Assembly (NCBI RefSeq): GCF_017355365.1
Contig: NZ_JADIJR010000007.1
Location: 60,793-124,792, forward strand
DNA: 64,000 nucleotides
DNA from: Microbacterium sp. SD291
GTDB lineage: Bacteria > Actinomycetota > Actinomycetes > Actinomycetales > Microbacteriaceae
Direction of reading: 5' to 3'
Under the pieces are notes generated by a model that worked only from the letters and a program-made list of their open reading frames with translations, ran no database searches and was not told where the DNA came from. The stretch's first letter is position 1. Each line of letters begins with the position of its first letter. Made by a program: the position numbers and the translations under genes. Positions 1 to 8,120 of the stretch are shown one piece after another.

Positions 1-272
1 TCGCGGCCGCACTCAGCGGCGCGGCGATCGTCGAGAGCGTGTTCTCCTGGCCAGGAGTGGGCGGCTGGTCCCTCGACGGCGTGCTCAAGGGCGATGTGCC
101 CGTTATTCAGGGGTTCGTCCTCGTGATGGGCGCGACGAGCCTGCTCGGGTACGTCATCCTCGACACTCTCATCACCCTGCTCGACCCTCGGACGAGGGCG
201 ATCGCGGCGCCAACCAGGGGGTCGCGGCCGCCGCTGACGGTCTCCGAGCCGGAGACCGTGCCGGCCGGCTGA
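1..272 (+). CDS. ABC transporter permease, C-terminal fragment (DppB/OppB type)
   Basis: The gene runs in from the left edge, read from base 3, and only the last 89 codons or so are present. The visible end contains the stretch VESVFSWPGVGGW, a typical C-terminal block of dipeptide/oligopeptide permeases of the DppB family. It is followed by a hydrophobic last helix and the LLDPRTRA signature that ends these proteins; the extra tail of about 25 residues is rich in Pro and Thr. As a family these inner-membrane subunits pair with a DppC-type permease, ATPases and a family 5 binding protein. Such a binding protein lies at 2069, so this permease probably serves the same importer, although three genes intervene. 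The upstream part cannot be judged. Confidence 0.85.
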   Translation, partial: AAALSGAAIVESVFSWPGVGGWSLDGVLKGDVPVIQGFVLVMGATSLLGYVILDTLITLLDPRTRAIAAPTRGSRPPLTVSEPETVPAG

Positions 273-312
273 TTCCGCAGCGGAGTCGGCGTCCGGATCG
301 GTGCCGAAACTC

Positions 313-347
313 TTGACAGCACCCTCTATCTTCAATAGATTGAAGCC
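313..347 (+). promoter_or_regulatory. Sigma-A promoter with overlapping inverted-repeat operator, leaderless
   Basis: A perfect -35 TTGACA (313-318) is separated by 17 bases from TAGATT (336-341). The -10 is followed by exactly six bases and then the ATG at 348, so transcription should begin at the start codon. A perfect inverted repeat, CTTCAAT-AG-ATTGAAG (330-345), covers the -10 and is a good candidate operator. The half-site ATTGAAG recurs at 10396-10402 before the amidohydrolase gene. Confidence 0.7.
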
Positions 348-1172
348 ATGTTCACTAAAGTGCATGAAGACGAGTTGACAGTCCTCGGCGGGACCTACCC
401 GCTCAGTGATCTCGTCAGCTGGGTTCCACGGGGCTCGACGGGGTACCAGTCATCCAACTGCTACCTCCTCAGCGAGGGCGACCAGCACCTCCTCGTCGAC
501 TCCGGGCTGGCCATCCATGGCCAGCAGGTGCTCGACGGCCTTGCCGAACTGCTCGGCGAAGGCGGGGGAGTGTCGGTCTTCTTCACTCGTCCTGAGATGG
601 ACTGCGTATCGAATCTCGAGCCCATCGCACGGCGCTTCGACATCCAGCGCCTCTTCACCGGCGGCGTGATCAACCCCTTCGACGCTTTCGACGATGTGGG
701 CCTGCTCGCCCTGCGCGGCCGGCGCGAGCAGATCGACGGCACGCGTACGACCGAGGGCGACGCCGTCGAGCGGGCGATGAGCATCGAGATCGCACCCGGC
801 CGCGTCCTCGCGGTGCAGTCCCCGCTGCTGCGCCTGCTTCCGACGTTCTGGGGGTGGGACGAGAAGACGGGGACGATCTTCACATCGGACACGTTCACGC
901 ACGGGGTGATGGACCGTCCGGATGGATATCGGTTCATCGACGACACCGTCGACGACCGCACGACGGTCGAGCAGGTCGCCGCTCACATCTCCGCCAAGTA
1001 CGAATGGCTGCCGCGCGCGACGAAGCACCCGCTCAGGGACTGGCTCTCCGCGACTTTCGCCGAGCTCGAGCCCGAGACCATCGCCCCCTCGAGGGGCTCA
1101 GTCATCCGAGGGCGCTCCTCGGTGCGCCGCCACCTCGACCTCATGCTGGCCGCTCTGGCCGACGCCGTTTAG
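348..1172 (+). CDS. Degenerate metallo-beta-lactamase-fold protein, type A, copy 1
   Basis: 274 residues with the fold pattern of MBL proteins: a strand ending LLVDSG (around residue 50), a helix, then the metal-loop position. At that loop the usual HxHxDH is replaced by TRPEMDC (residues 80-86), so the expected histidines are absent and only the Glu of the flavodiiron-type HxE survives. A later FTSDTFTHG keeps an Asp, but the C-terminal PxHG position reads PSRG. Known MBL enzymes need these ligands, so a direct metal-dependent activity is doubtful. The gene sits 9 bases before a less degenerate partner (1182), and the same A-B arrangement recurs at 4433-5952. A heteromeric complex with the B protein is my inference. 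Confidence 0.6.
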   Translation: MFTKVHEDELTVLGGTYPLSDLVSWVPRGSTGYQSSNCYLLSEGDQHLLVDSGLAIHGQQVLDGLAELLGEGGGVSVFFTRPEMDCVSNLEPIARRFDIQRLFTGGVINPFDAFDDVGLLALRGRREQIDGTRTTEGDAVERAMSIEIAPGRVLAVQSPLLRLLPTFWGWDEKTGTIFTSDTFTHGVMDRPDGYRFIDDTVDDRTTVEQVAAHISAKYEWLPRATKHPLRDWLSATFAELEPETIAPSRGSVIRGRSSVRRHLDLMLAALADAV

Positions 1173-1181
1173 GAGAGCACC

Positions 1182-2000
1182 ATGGACACCACCAACGCCG
1201 TCGAGACCATGAGCAGCGACTTCCCGCGCGAGATTGCGCCCGGAGTCTTCTGGATGGGGGCGTGCCTGCCCTTCCACCTCTCGGACCGGGTCATCCACGG
1301 TCACAACTCCGCCTACGTCGTGCGCGGCACCGACGCCTCGGTGATCGTCGACACCGGCAACCCGTCCAGCTGGCCGACGATCTCGAAGAAGCTCGACGAG
1401 ATCCTCGGCGATGAGCCTCTGACCTATGTCTTCCCGACCCATCCGGAGCTCCCGCACACCGGCAACCTCCCGCGGCTCGTCGAGAAGTATCCCGAGGTGA
1501 AGGTGATCGGCGACATGCACGACTATCACCTGTTCTACCCGCAGATCGTCGGCAACCTTCACTCCAAGGCTCCGGGAGACCGGATCGACCTCGGCGGGCA
1601 GGAGCTCCTGATCGTCGAGGCGATGATCCGCGACCTGCCGAACACGCAATGGGCGTTCGCGAAGGAGGGCGGCGTGCTCTTCACCGCCGACGGCTTCTGC
1701 TATATGCACCGCCCGGAGCTGGACGATGAGGATCCGCTGCACCTCCCGGGCGAATGCGCGCTCACCACCGACGAGCTCGCGAAGCCCATCGCCGTGGAGA
1801 ACGCCGCGTTCTTCACGGGCAGCGCGCTGTACTGGGCGCGCTTCAACAACGACGCGGACCGCGTCTACGACCGTGTCCTCGGGCTCATCGACGAGCTCGG
1901 GGTCCAGATGGTCGGTCCGACCCACGGCAACGTGATCACGAACATCCGTGCGGTCGAGCCCATCATCCGAGCGGGCCACAAGCAGGCCTACCGATACTGA
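1182..2000 (+). CDS. Metallo-beta-lactamase-fold protein, type B, copy 1
   Basis: 272 residues. The VIVDTG strand is followed by THPELPH (residues 86-92), an HxExPH variant of the ligand loop. Flavodiiron and oxygen-binding diiron relatives have HxExDH at this place, so the Asp has become Pro. Further ligand-like residues remain: His in DYHL near 116, Asp170 in FTADGF and His248 in GPTHG. It may therefore still hold at least one metal. Start ATG has GGAGAG upstream, and the gene is evidently cotranscribed with the type A gene before it. The paralogue at 5140 shares the THPE-PH-GNL block. No flavodoxin domain is attached. The substrate is unknown. Confidence 0.65.
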   Translation: MDTTNAVETMSSDFPREIAPGVFWMGACLPFHLSDRVIHGHNSAYVVRGTDASVIVDTGNPSSWPTISKKLDEILGDEPLTYVFPTHPELPHTGNLPRLVEKYPEVKVIGDMHDYHLFYPQIVGNLHSKAPGDRIDLGGQELLIVEAMIRDLPNTQWAFAKEGGVLFTADGFCYMHRPELDDEDPLHLPGECALTTDELAKPIAVENAAFFTGSALYWARFNNDADRVYDRVLGLIDELGVQMVGPTHGNVITNIRAVEPIIRAGHKQAYRY

Positions 2001-2068
2001 CGGAAGGCCTCCGCTCACCACCCTCGCTGTTCCCCTGTCATCACCCTGAGTTCAGAACGGAACCCGAA

Positions 2069-3673
2069 ATGAAGCACAACCGCCTCGCAGGCCTCGGTGC
2101 ACTCACCGCGACCGCCGTCGCTCTCGCCGGCTGCGCCGGCTCTGGCGCGAGCTCCCAGGAGAGCGCCGCGCCAGTCGCACTCGACAACGTCGTCGTCGCG
2201 GTCGGCGCACTGCCTGACAGCCTGACGCCCTCGCCATGGGGTGGCAGCGCCTCCCACGTCGTCCTGAGCGGACTCGGCTCGCAGCTGCTGACTTACGACC
2301 GCAGCGGCGGAGACGAGCAGAACTGCCTCGAGCCGTCCATCGAAGTCAGCGGAAGGCTGGCGGAGAGTGCCGAGATCAATCCCGAGGGCACCGGCGTCAT
2401 CGTCAAGCTGAAGCAGCTCACCAGCCAGTGGGGCAACACCCTCTCCGCGGAGGACGTCGCGTGGAGTCTCGCGATCGGCATGGTCCGCCAACCCGTCATG
2501 AAGGGCACTCTGAAGACGAGCGGCTTCGACGTCGACAACCTTGTGACCGTCATCGACGACAGCACCGTCCAGCTCAACACGACCGCCATCAACTCGTACA
2601 CGCTGGCCGCACTTCAGAACAACCTCTTCTACATCCACGACAGCGTCGAGGCGAAGAAGCACGCGACCGAGGCCGATCCCACCGCGAACGACTGGCTCTC
2701 GAAGAACCTCGCCGATTACTCCGGCTGGGAACTCGAGGAGTTCACGCCGGGAACCTCGCTGACGCTGACCGCAGACGAGGAGTGGGAAGGCGACCGGGGC
2801 TCGGTCGAGCGCCTGGTGGTCAAGGCCGTGCCGAACACCGCGACCAGGAGCCAGCTCGTCGAGTCCGGCGAGGCGCACGTCGCGGGGGCGTTCGAGTACG
2901 ACCAGTACAGCTCGATGGCGGAGACCCCCGGCGTCGAGGTGCAGGACTGCGTGAGCCAGACCCGTGACACCCTCATGATGAACACCAAGGCGGGTCCCCT
3001 GGCCGAGCCCGAGGTTCGCCGGGCGATCTCCATGGCGATCGACCGCGAGGCGCTGCTCGAAGGAGCGTACGCGGGGTACGGCGAGCCGGCGAAGGCCATC
3101 TTCCCCGGCGTCGACGCGACCGAAAGCTACGAGTTCGACCCGGATGCGGCTAAGGAGGCCATCGCGGACGCCGGATACCCTGACGGCTTCGACATGGTCC
3201 TCAGCTACAGCGTGACACGGCCAGGGCCAGTCGCCGAGCGCTCAGCCGTGCTCATCCAGTCGATGCTCGGCGAAGCCGGCATCCGCGTGGAGCTGCAGAA
3301 CATCGCCAGCTCCACGGACTTCTCCACGGCGCTCATCGAGGGACGCTACCAGGCCGTGCTCTACTCGGAGCCCATCGTCATCGCCGACCCGGCTTTCTAC
3401 AGCTACGCGTTCTACGGCGGCGGCGCGCCGAGCAACAGCACCGGCTGGTCGGACCCGCGCTTCGATGAGGCGAGGATGCAGCTCGCGACGACGCCGTACG
3501 AGGACGCCGATGCGCGACAGGCGCTCCTGCAGGAGATGGCCGAGTACATCGACGAGGGCGCGCCCATCCTCTCCCTCGTGGAGACCCGGAACATGCTGGC
3601 ACGCACAGCGGGGCTCACCGGCGCCGTCCCCCTCACCAACGGGCAGATCCACTTCGCCGGCCTCGGCGAGTGA
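2069..3673 (+). CDS. Peptide/nickel-type ABC substrate-binding lipoprotein (SBP family 5)
   Basis: 534 residues. The start at ATG 2069 gives a lipoprotein signal peptide with a positive MKHNR start, a hydrophobic core and the lipobox LAGC (Cys about residue 22). The body reads as a family 5 solute-binding protein: TPSPWGG near the N-terminus, the AEDVAWSL block, and the EVRRAISMAIDREAL block typical of DppA/OppA. It should sit on the outer membrane face and feed the importer whose permease ends at 272. Ligands of this family include peptides, opines, glutathione and other small molecules. The surrounding amide hydrolases suggest a nitrogenous compound, but that is inference. A strong hairpin follows the stop. 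Confidence 0.85.
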   Translation: MKHNRLAGLGALTATAVALAGCAGSGASSQESAAPVALDNVVVAVGALPDSLTPSPWGGSASHVVLSGLGSQLLTYDRSGGDEQNCLEPSIEVSGRLAESAEINPEGTGVIVKLKQLTSQWGNTLSAEDVAWSLAIGMVRQPVMKGTLKTSGFDVDNLVTVIDDSTVQLNTTAINSYTLAALQNNLFYIHDSVEAKKHATEADPTANDWLSKNLADYSGWELEEFTPGTSLTLTADEEWEGDRGSVERLVVKAVPNTATRSQLVESGEAHVAGAFEYDQYSSMAETPGVEVQDCVSQTRDTLMMNTKAGPLAEPEVRRAISMAIDREALLEGAYAGYGEPAKAIFPGVDATESYEFDPDAAKEAIADAGYPDGFDMVLSYSVTRPGPVAERSAVLIQSMLGEAGIRVELQNIASSTDFSTALIEGRYQAVLYSEPIVIADPAFYSYAFYGGGAPSNSTGWSDPRFDEARMQLATTPYEDADARQALLQEMAEYIDEGAPILSLVETRNMLARTAGLTGAVPLTNGQIHFAGLGE

Positions 3674-3690
3674 TCGGCTGACCGAGCATC

Positions 3691-3728
3691 CCGGTGCCGG
3701 CCGGCGAAAGACTCCCGGCCGGCACCGG
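3691..3728. terminator. Strong hairpin after the binding-protein gene
   Basis: Perfect 14-base arms, CCGGTGCCGGCCGG (3691-3704) and its complement (3715-3728), enclose a ten-base loop. It starts 17 bases after the stop of the binding-protein gene and ends 19 bases before the next start. There is no T-run, so it may act as a partial terminator or as an mRNA-stabilising structure that keeps binding-protein mRNA high. Confidence 0.65.
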
Positions 3729-3747
3729 ACACGAAAGGAGAACGATC

Positions 3748-4419
3748 ATGATCGAGATCTGCGGCAAGCAGGTGCGCGACACCCTCGAGGAGCTCCTCGA
3801 CCCTCGGACGACCGCCCTCGTCGTCATCGACATGCAGAAGGGTGCGGTATCGCATGGCGGCGCCATCGGCGACTCCGGTCATGACATGAGCATGATGCCG
3901 CGCGTGGTGGAGCAGTGCGGCCGCGCCATCCGGGCGGCCAGGGCGAACGACGTCGCGATCTTCCACATCCGCGTGGAGAACCTGCCGGACGGCAAGAGTT
4001 CTCCGGCCGCGTGGCTGCGTGCCCTCTACACGGCGGCGAACGGCCGCCCGATCGACCTCGGAAGGCTGAGCGTCAAGGGCGACCCAGCAACGGACTTCTG
4101 CGAGCCGTGCGAGCCGGAGGACGACGAGGTCGTCATCACGAAGCGCCGCCCGAGCGCGTTCGTCAGCACCGAGCTCGAGCTGCTGCTACGCAGCCAGGGC
4201 ATCGAATCCGTCGCGCTCGTCGGCGTCTCCACGGGAGGCTGTGTGGAGGCGACCCTCCGGGACGCCGTGCACAACGACTTCTACGCCGTGCTCATCGACG
4301 ACGCGGTCGGCGCCTATGACGAAGTCGTGCACGACGCCGCGCTCACCGTGATGCGCGCCCGCCACGACCACTGTTCGCTCGACCAGGTGATCCAGGTCTG
4401 GGAGAACGCCGCTCGGTGA
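3748..4419 (+). CDS. Isochorismatase-fold cysteine hydrolase
   Basis: 223 residues from ATG 3748, chosen because AAAGGAG lies 7-13 bases upstream. The catalytic triad of the family is visible: Asp28 in VVIDMQ, Lys132 in VITKRRPSAF, and Cys165 in STGGCVEAT. The family includes nicotinamidase, N-carbamoylsarcosine amidase, biuret and maleamate amidohydrolases and ureidoacrylate hydrolase. These mostly cleave linear amides or ureas in the cytosol. Placed among PuuE-like, amidohydrolase and amidase genes, it probably opens or deaminates an intermediate of the same pathway. The exact substrate cannot be read from sequence. Confidence 0.85.
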   Translation: MIEICGKQVRDTLEELLDPRTTALVVIDMQKGAVSHGGAIGDSGHDMSMMPRVVEQCGRAIRAARANDVAIFHIRVENLPDGKSSPAAWLRALYTAANGRPIDLGRLSVKGDPATDFCEPCEPEDDEVVITKRRPSAFVSTELELLLRSQGIESVALVGVSTGGCVEATLRDAVHNDFYAVLIDDAVGAYDEVVHDAALTVMRARHDHCSLDQVIQVWENAAR

Positions 4420-4432
4420 GCGGCAGGAGCCG

Positions 4433-5143
4433 ATGATGACCACGACGAGCGTGCACCGGCTGGGCGGCGAGATCCGGCTCGATGAGCGGATCAGCTGGCG
4501 AGCGCCGGGCGCGGAGGGGACGCAGCAGGTCAGCTGCTACCTCATCGTCGGCGCTGCGGGCGCCGTGCTCGTCGACACGGGCATCCGCCTCCACGAGAAC
4601 GTGATCCTCGAGCGACTGGGGTCGCTGCTCCCGGCCGGGACGCCGCTGTCCGTGCTGCTCACGCGAACCGAGATGGAGAGCTGCCTGAATCTGCCGATCA
4701 TCGAGGAGCGGTTCGGCGTCGAGGCGGTCTGGTACACCGGGGGCATCACGGTGCCACGCAGCACCGCGGAGGTGCGACGTGTCAGCGTGGAACCGGGCAC
4801 ATCGCTGTGGATCGAGCCGTATCCGACGCTCCGGCTCGAGTTGATCTCGCCGATGCTGCGGCTGCTGCCCACGCTCTGGGTGCACGAGCCGCACAGTGGA
4901 GCACTGCTGACTTCCGACGGATTCACCCACGGCGACCGTCCCGTCGAATCGGGTCTCCACAAGTTCCAGTGGTTCCGCCGTGCCGAGACCTCGGCGATCG
5001 CGGCGCACGTGCGCCAGGTCGTCGCCGAGCGGAGCATCCGGTTTATCGCGCCCGGCTACGGCGAGCCGTTCACCGGGGAAGATCGCGTGCGCGCAGAGGC
5101 CGAGGCTCTCGCCGTGACGCTGGAGAGGATCGGGCTGTCATGA
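4433..5143 (+). CDS. Degenerate metallo-beta-lactamase-fold protein, type A, copy 2
   Basis: 236 residues (ATG 4433; ATG 4436 has the better spacing from AGGAG and is equally possible). It parallels the gene at 348: SCYLI, VLVDTG, then TRTEMESCLNL at residues 77-87 in place of the metal loop, WYTGG, LRLLPTLW and LLTSDGFTHG. The metal-binding histidines are missing, and the C-terminal position reads PGYG instead of PxHG. It is shorter than copy 1, mainly at the C-terminus. It overlaps the next start by four bases (ATGA), so the A and B proteins are translationally coupled. That again suggests a 1:1 partnership. Confidence 0.6.
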   Translation: MMTTTSVHRLGGEIRLDERISWRAPGAEGTQQVSCYLIVGAAGAVLVDTGIRLHENVILERLGSLLPAGTPLSVLLTRTEMESCLNLPIIEERFGVEAVWYTGGITVPRSTAEVRRVSVEPGTSLWIEPYPTLRLELISPMLRLLPTLWVHEPHSGALLTSDGFTHGDRPVESGLHKFQWFRRAETSAIAAHVRQVVAERSIRFIAPGYGEPFTGEDRVRAEAEALAVTLERIGLS

Positions 5144-5952
5144 GAGTCGATGACGAGAGGGCTCGACTGATCGCCGACGGCGTCCACTGGCTCGGTGGCT
5201 GCCTTTCGGCCTTCGGGCACGGCGAAGAGGTCCATTACCACGTCTCGGCCTACCTCATCGTGGGGGAGACCCGCACCGCGCTGATCGACACCGGCGACCC
5301 CGCCCACCGGCAGCGCGTGCTCGCGCAACTCGACGACGTCCTCGGCGACCGGCCGCTCGACTACGTGATCCCCACGCATCCGGAGATCCCGCACGCGGGA
5401 AATCTCGCGGCGCTGCTCGACCGCTATCCCAGAGCGGTCGTGGCCGGGGAGGTGCGGGACTATCACCTGCACTTCCCCGAGTTCGCCGGACGCCTGCACG
5501 CGGTCGGCCCCGGTGAATCGCTCGATCTCGGCGGACGAGAGCTGCGGATGCTGCCGGCGTATATCCGCGATCTGGAGAACACCACCTGGGCTCACGACTC
5601 CGGTGCCGGTGTGCTGTTCGTCTCAGACGGATTCTCTTTCATCCACGACGTGCCGGGGCCCGATGACGAGGATGAGCCCGTGCACCGCCCGGGCCAGTGC
5701 CGTCTCTTCTCCGGCGAGATGCCGGAGCCGCCGACCGTCGCCCAGGCCGCCTACGGCACAGGGCGTGCCCTGTACTGGACAAGGTTCGTGGATGTGAGTG
5801 ACGCCTTCGCAGCCATCGAGCGGGTGCTCGACGAGCATCCGACCCGGTTCATCGGGCCGGCCCACGGCAACGTCATCGACGACGTCGACGGGATGCTGCG
5901 CGTCTCGCTCGCCGCGCACCGCGCGGTCTACGAGGGGCGCGGACTCGGATGA
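5140..5952 (+). CDS. Metallo-beta-lactamase-fold protein, type B, copy 2
   Basis: 270 residues from the ATG overlapping the preceding stop. The ligand loop reads THPEIPH (residues 79-85), the same HxExPH variant as the protein at 1182. Later come DYHLHFPEF, an Asp in FVSDGFS, and the His of GPAHGN. Conservation of the odd Pro in both B copies argues that it is functional, not decay. Family knowledge: MBL-fold proteins cover hydrolases, oxidoreductases and oxygen-reducing diiron enzymes. Nothing here chooses among these. The copy may act on a second substrate of the same pathway, or the pair duplication may be recent. Confidence 0.65.
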   Translation: MRVDDERARLIADGVHWLGGCLSAFGHGEEVHYHVSAYLIVGETRTALIDTGDPAHRQRVLAQLDDVLGDRPLDYVIPTHPEIPHAGNLAALLDRYPRAVVAGEVRDYHLHFPEFAGRLHAVGPGESLDLGGRELRMLPAYIRDLENTTWAHDSGAGVLFVSDGFSFIHDVPGPDDEDEPVHRPGQCRLFSGEMPEPPTVAQAAYGTGRALYWTRFVDVSDAFAAIERVLDEHPTRFIGPAHGNVIDDVDGMLRVSLAAHRAVYEGRGLG

Positions 5953-6033
5953 ACGGCAGCAGTGAACAGCAGGAACCGGCCGAAGCGGGCGCTATCGAGC
6001 GTCGATCGGGTCGACAGGGAGAGAGAAGAAGTG

Positions 6034-6957
6034 ATGCGTGATCTCATCGGATACGGCGAGCACCCGCCGGTGGTCGGATGGCCTGGCGGCGCGCGCGTCG
6101 CCGTCTCCCTCGTCCTCAACTTCGAGGAAGGTGCCGAGAGGTCCATCGAGGCGGGCGACGCGCGGGACGAGGACATCTCGATCTTCGGCGGATGGTCGGC
6201 GGATCCCGCGCGGCGGAGCCTGATGAAGGAGTCGTTCTTCGAGTACGGCAGCCGCGTCGGAATCTGGCGGTACCTCGGCATGTTCCGCTCCTTCGGCGTT
6301 CCATCCACGGTGATGGCATGCGGTGTCGCTCTCGAGCGCAACCCCGAGGCCGCGCGTGCGATCGTGCGTGACGGGCACGAGATATGCGGACACGGGTACA
6401 AGTGGAGGGGTCTCGTCGGCATGACGCCGGACGAGCAGCGCGCAGAGATCCGGCGCTGCGTTGCCGCGATCGAAGAGGTCGCCGGAGTCACGCCGCAGGG
6501 CTGGTACGTCAGGGAGGGGATCACCGAGGAGACGCGCGGGATTCTGGTCGAGGAGGGCTTCCTCTACGATTCGAACTCGTACTCCGACGATCTGCCCTAC
6601 TCCGTCGACACCGAGAACGGCCGGCACCTCGTCGTCCCCTACTCCGGAGACACGAACGACGCGCGGTTCTGGGGGAGCGGCAGCCTGGGCAGTCCTGACG
6701 ACTTCTTCTCGGTCCTGAAGGACTCGCTCGACTGTCTCCTCCTGGAGGCCGAGGAAGCGCCGCGGATGATGTCGGTGGGCATCCACCTCCGCATCGGCGG
6801 CCGGCCCAGCGTGGCCATGGCAGTGCGGCGATTCCTCCAGTACGCGCAGGAGCAGGACGGCGTATGGTTCGCCACCCGCGCCGAGATCGCCCGGTGGTGG
6901 CTGGACAACGCGCCGGCCGCCTCCACGGCATCCGCGTTCGCCGAAGAGGCCCGCTGA
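6034..6957 (+). CDS. PuuE-like polysaccharide-deacetylase-fold amidohydrolase, copy 1
   Basis: 307 residues from ATG 6034 (GTG 6031 is also possible); GGGAGAGAGAAG precedes it. The N-terminus RDLIGYGEHPPVVGWPGGARVAVSL and the NFEEGAER block match allantoinase PuuE and cyclic-imidase members of the NodB fold. Also visible are EYGSRVGIWR, GHEICGHGYKW with the catalytic His, an SNSYSDDLPY block, and IHLRIGGRPS near the end. Known relatives hydrolyse allantoin or cyclic imides, or deacetylate peptidoglycan. The cytosolic start and the island context favour a cyclic amide or imide. A second, clearly related copy is encoded on the other strand at 9482. The Leu in HLR, where PuuE and copy 2 have other residues, may reflect a different substrate. 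Confidence 0.75.
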   Translation: MRDLIGYGEHPPVVGWPGGARVAVSLVLNFEEGAERSIEAGDARDEDISIFGGWSADPARRSLMKESFFEYGSRVGIWRYLGMFRSFGVPSTVMACGVALERNPEAARAIVRDGHEICGHGYKWRGLVGMTPDEQRAEIRRCVAAIEEVAGVTPQGWYVREGITEETRGILVEEGFLYDSNSYSDDLPYSVDTENGRHLVVPYSGDTNDARFWGSGSLGSPDDFFSVLKDSLDCLLLEAEEAPRMMSVGIHLRIGGRPSVAMAVRRFLQYAQEQDGVWFATRAEIARWWLDNAPAASTASAFAEEAR

Positions 6958-7367
6958 TGGCCGGCCCCGCGGTCGACCTCGGTCGCCTCGTCCACAACGC
7001 CGACGACATCGGATTCACGGATCTCGCGAAGACCGGTCTGAAGGGACAGCGTGACGAAGGGCAGGTCTGCACGCTCATCTCGCGCGAACTCAGCGGATCG
7101 GATGATCTGTGCGTCAGCCTCGGCCGGATCCTCCCCGGCCAGCACCATCTGTGCCATCATCACCCCGACGCATCCGAGTTCTACGTCGTCATCGCAGGCA
7201 CGCCGATCGTGCATCTCGACGGCGTCGACCATCGTGCGCGCCCCGGTGACGGGATCTACATCCCTCGCGGCACCAGCCACGGCATCACGAACGACACGGA
7301 CCAGACGGTCGAACTCGTCGTGGGCATGAGCAAGCCCGCCGACTGGGAATTCGTGTCCGACGAATGA
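6957..7367 (+). CDS. Small cupin-domain protein
   Basis: 136 residues. The start codon shares one base with the stop of the preceding gene (TGATG), and the end overlaps the next start by four bases, so the gene is embedded in the operon. The cupin 1 motif is visible as HHLCHHHPDASEFYVVIAG, with several histidines and a Glu that can bind a metal. Cupin 2 appears as RPGDGIYIPRGTSHGI. Small single-domain cupins are isomerases, dioxygenases or ligand sensors. Which of these applies is not evident. It may process a short-lived product of the PuuE-like enzyme. Confidence 0.75.
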   Translation: MAGPAVDLGRLVHNADDIGFTDLAKTGLKGQRDEGQVCTLISRELSGSDDLCVSLGRILPGQHHLCHHHPDASEFYVVIAGTPIVHLDGVDHRARPGDGIYIPRGTSHGITNDTDQTVELVVGMSKPADWEFVSDE

Positions 7368-8116
7368 ACGTCGCCAGCCGTCGGCGGCCGGAGGTCGGCC
7401 TCATCACCGCAGACCCGACGCCCACTCTGCTCGGGCTGCTGAGCGTGCTCGGCATCGATTCGATCGTCGTCGATGCGGAGCAGACCGGCGTCACGGCGGC
7501 CGACTGCGCAGGCGTGGTGCAGCGGCTGCGTGGCAGCGGCGTCCGGGTCGGAGTGCGCGTGCCCTCGGTCGACGGCGACTGCCTGCTCACATTCGCCAAC
7601 ACCGGTGTCGATGAGCTCGTGCTGCCTCGTCTGCGCAGCCCGGACCCGCTTGAGACCGCGTACCGCGCGACGAGGTTCCCGCCTCTCGGCGAGCGGCCGC
7701 GACAGGTCTCGCCCGCCTCCGGATACGGCACGTCGTACGAGCACGCGCCGGTGCTGTCTGTGCTGTTCGAGACCGTCGAGGCGCTGGACCGCCTGGCGGA
7801 CTTCATCGGACACCCGCGATTCCAGGGCGGCTGGGTCGGACCGACCGACCTGGCCGACGATCTTCGGCGCGCCGGTCGTGGTGACGAGCTCTCCGACGCG
7901 ACGCAGCGGATCGTCGACGCGGTCGCGGACGCCGGGCACTCCATCGGACTGCCTGCGCCGAGCGCCGCGCGCGCCCACGAGGTGCACGCCCGCGGCGCCG
8001 ACCGCAGTGCGATCTACTGGGAGCGCGAGATCGGCGCGGTGCTCCGGGAACTCGTGGGGGCGAGGCGCGAGAGCGCATCATCCTCTGGATATAATGACGC
8101 ACCGTCATCAGAATGA
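7364..8116 (+). CDS. HpcH/HpaI aldolase-family protein with altered catalytic His
   Basis: 250 residues, four-base overlap with the cupin gene. The TIM-barrel signature of class II 2-keto-acid aldolases is present. It comprises IDSIVVDAEQ at residues 31-40, a VRVPS strand, a Glu136 in FETVEAL and Asp162 in GPTDLADDL. The Glu/Asp metal pair is spaced 26 residues apart, as in HpaI. The His that normally follows DxE is Gln40 here. In characterised HpcH/HpaI enzymes this His is part of the base that drives aldol cleavage, so activity may be altered. The C-terminus is Ser-rich and overlaps the promoter for the next gene. Confidence 0.7.
   Translation: MNVASRRRPEVGLITADPTPTLLGLLSVLGIDSIVVDAEQTGVTAADCAGVVQRLRGSGVRVGVRVPSVDGDCLLTFANTGVDELVLPRLRSPDPLETAYRATRFPPLGERPRQVSPASGYGTSYEHAPVLSVLFETVEALDRLADFIGHPRFQGGWVGPTDLADDLRRAGRGDELSDATQRIVDAVADAGHSIGLPAPSAARAHEVHARGADRSAIYWEREIGAVLRELVGARRESASSSGYNDAPSSE
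8090..8108 (+). promoter_or_regulatory. Promoter and inverted-repeat operator for the XRE-cupin regulator
   Basis: A consensus -10 TATAAT (8090-8095) lies inside the last codons of the preceding gene. It overlaps a perfect inverted repeat, ATGACG-CAC-CGTCAT (8094-8108), that would cover the transcription start. No convincing -35 is seen. The position suits autorepression by the regulator encoded immediately downstream. Confidence 0.6.
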
Positions 8117-8120
8117 AGGA

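Noticed and set aside
1182..5952. Calling the MBL proteins flavodiiron oxygen reductases
   Set aside because: No flavodoxin domain or flavin partner is encoded, and the ligand-loop Asp is Pro in B and the histidines are gone in A.
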